From a bacterium (lineage in GTDB: Bacteria; Patescibacteriota; Minisyncoccia; Phycocordibacterales; UBA918): 13,728 bases of DNA. The stretch spans positions 1 to 13,728 of the forward strand of contig JAIYEC010000002.1 of assembly GCA_027487145.1 (NCBI GenBank), read 5' to 3'. The position numbers and the translations under genes were made by a program. Below, in pieces: positions 13,198-13,728 of this stretch (the first letter of the stretch is position 1; each line of letters opens with the position of its first letter). The notes below the pieces were generated by a model that saw only the letters and a program-made list of their open reading frames with translations, ran no database searches and was not told the DNA's origin.

Positions 13198-13728
13198 TTA
13201 TGCCCGATGCAAAATGTCTATAATTTTCCGAGCCAACTTTCGGGAATCATGTCGGATAAGACTTCGTTTTAAGACGTCGCCTGAAACCGTTGTGATGGTT
13301 TCATCAGCCAACAAATCAGCGGGGATTATTTTTGATGTGTGCGATTCAATATTAAATGTCACTGGCAATTCACCATCTTCTTTGTAGCGCGCTAAAAGTT
13401 CATCTGGTAGTGGTGAGGTATTTACAAGTATATAGTCAGGCTCAGTTCCGATGTAGCGAGTTATCTCAGCCACATGCTCCGCAACACCCATACCCATAGT
13501 CTGCCCGACTTTTGTCATTAAGTTTGAAACATAGACTACCCTGGCCGTGCTGTGCCGTATCGCATCAGCTACCCCATCTACCACGCAGTTTGCTAAGACA
13601 CTGGTGTAGAGATCGCCTGGACCGAGTACAATGAGATCAGCTTCAAGAAGTAGTGCTTCGGCTCGGGGATTGTTTGTTGTTGCGGGAGTAACGGTAAGTG
13701 ATGTGATTGGAGTGGAGGCGCGGGTTGC
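13198..13728 (-). CDS. yvcK: YvcK/CofD-like UDP-GlcNAc-binding protein, C-terminal part
   Basis: The frame is open across the right window edge; 176 residues are visible and the N-terminus, including the nucleotide-binding Gly-rich loop, is missing. ADLIVLGPGDLYTSVLANCV (residues 30-49 of the fragment) and VVYVSNLMTKVGQTMGMGVAEHV (64-86) match the conserved core of the UPF0052/YvcK family, whose usual second motif is NLMTQPGETDG; here Glu is replaced by Gln. In Bacillus and Mycobacterium YvcK binds UDP-GlcNAc and is needed for growth on gluconeogenic carbon and for normal cell-wall synthesis (established for those species). A GTG at 13584 could pose as a start, but the matching family sequence runs upstream of it, so it is internal. 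The glycosyltransferase array begins 15 nt after its stop, a plausible link between UDP-GlcNAc supply and glycan synthesis. A CofD-type transferase is the alternative. Confidence 0.82.
   Translation of the reverse strand, partial: ATRASTPITSLTVTPATTNNPRAEALLLEADLIVLGPGDLYTSVLANCVVDGVADAIRHSTARVVYVSNLMTKVGQTMGMGVAEHVAEITRYIGTEPDYILVNTSPLPDELLARYKEDGELPVTFNIESHTSKIIPADLLADETITTVSGDVLKRSLIRHDSRKLARKIIDILHRA

Noticed and set aside
13582..13584. GTG as the start of the YvcK-like gene
   Set aside because: The conserved VLGPGDLYTSV motif is encoded upstream of it in the same frame, so the gene continues past the window edge.
1..13728. CRISPR array, tRNA, rRNA, transposase or phage genes
   Set aside because: I saw no regularly spaced repeats, no cloverleaf or rRNA core sequence, and every long frame is explained by glycan, flippase, YvcK or unknown genes.

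Overview
The window looks like a chromosomal piece of a Candidate Phyla Radiation (Patescibacteria) bacterium, most likely a Parcubacteria-type lineage. This is an inference from several things together: a YvcK protein beside a surface-glycan locus, an O-antigen-ligase-like protein of a type I associate with these genomes, short tightly packed genes, no visible Shine-Dalgarno sequences, and moderate GC (about 40-45% in the blocks I counted by hand). No rRNA, tRNA, mobile element or CRISPR array is visible, so the placement is not proven.

Layout. At the right edge (13198-13728, minus strand) lies the C-terminal half of a YvcK/CofD-like protein. From there a long minus-strand array runs leftward: three GT-B glycosyltransferases (12067-13182, 10941-12074, 9575-10879), a methyltransferase (8653-9540), a glycosyltransferase (7602-8612), two methyltransferases (6976-7605, 6338-6979), a glycosyltransferase (5243-6334) and two methyltransferases (4621-5235, 3974-4618). 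Many junctions are 4-8 bp overlaps or gaps of a few bases, as in operons. A plus-strand pair, an oligosaccharide flippase (1994-3244) and a methyltransferase (3234-3977), meets this array tail to tail with a 4-bp overlap. Divergent from the flippase is an unrecognised 186-residue protein (1342-1902). Then come another methyltransferase (526-1281) and the N-terminus of a polytopic O-antigen ligase/polymerase-like protein (1-348), all on the minus strand.

How the genes fit together (inference). Five glycosyltransferases could assemble a lipid-linked or surface oligosaccharide. The flippase would move it across the membrane and the Wzy/WaaL-like protein would polymerise or ligate it. The seven SAM-dependent methyltransferases are candidates for O-methylating sugars or capping chain ends. 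No sugar-nucleotide synthesis gene and no initiating phosphoglycosyltransferase is in the window. YvcK, known elsewhere as a UDP-GlcNAc-binding regulator of carbon and envelope metabolism, stands at the head of the array.

Features most worth a second look: (i) -10-like hexamers, TATACT in three cases, 6-9 nt before the start codon of six genes, suggesting leaderless transcription; (ii) three paralogous methyltransferases sharing a non-canonical IGG[G/S] SAM loop, an aromatic-R-[YF]-T motif and a GYY tail; (iii) a sharp fall in GC inside the flippase gene, suggesting a mosaic; (iv) a 47-nt perfect palindrome and a series of hairpins at the end of the 526-1281 gene; (v) two glycosyltransferases with degraded EX7E motifs.
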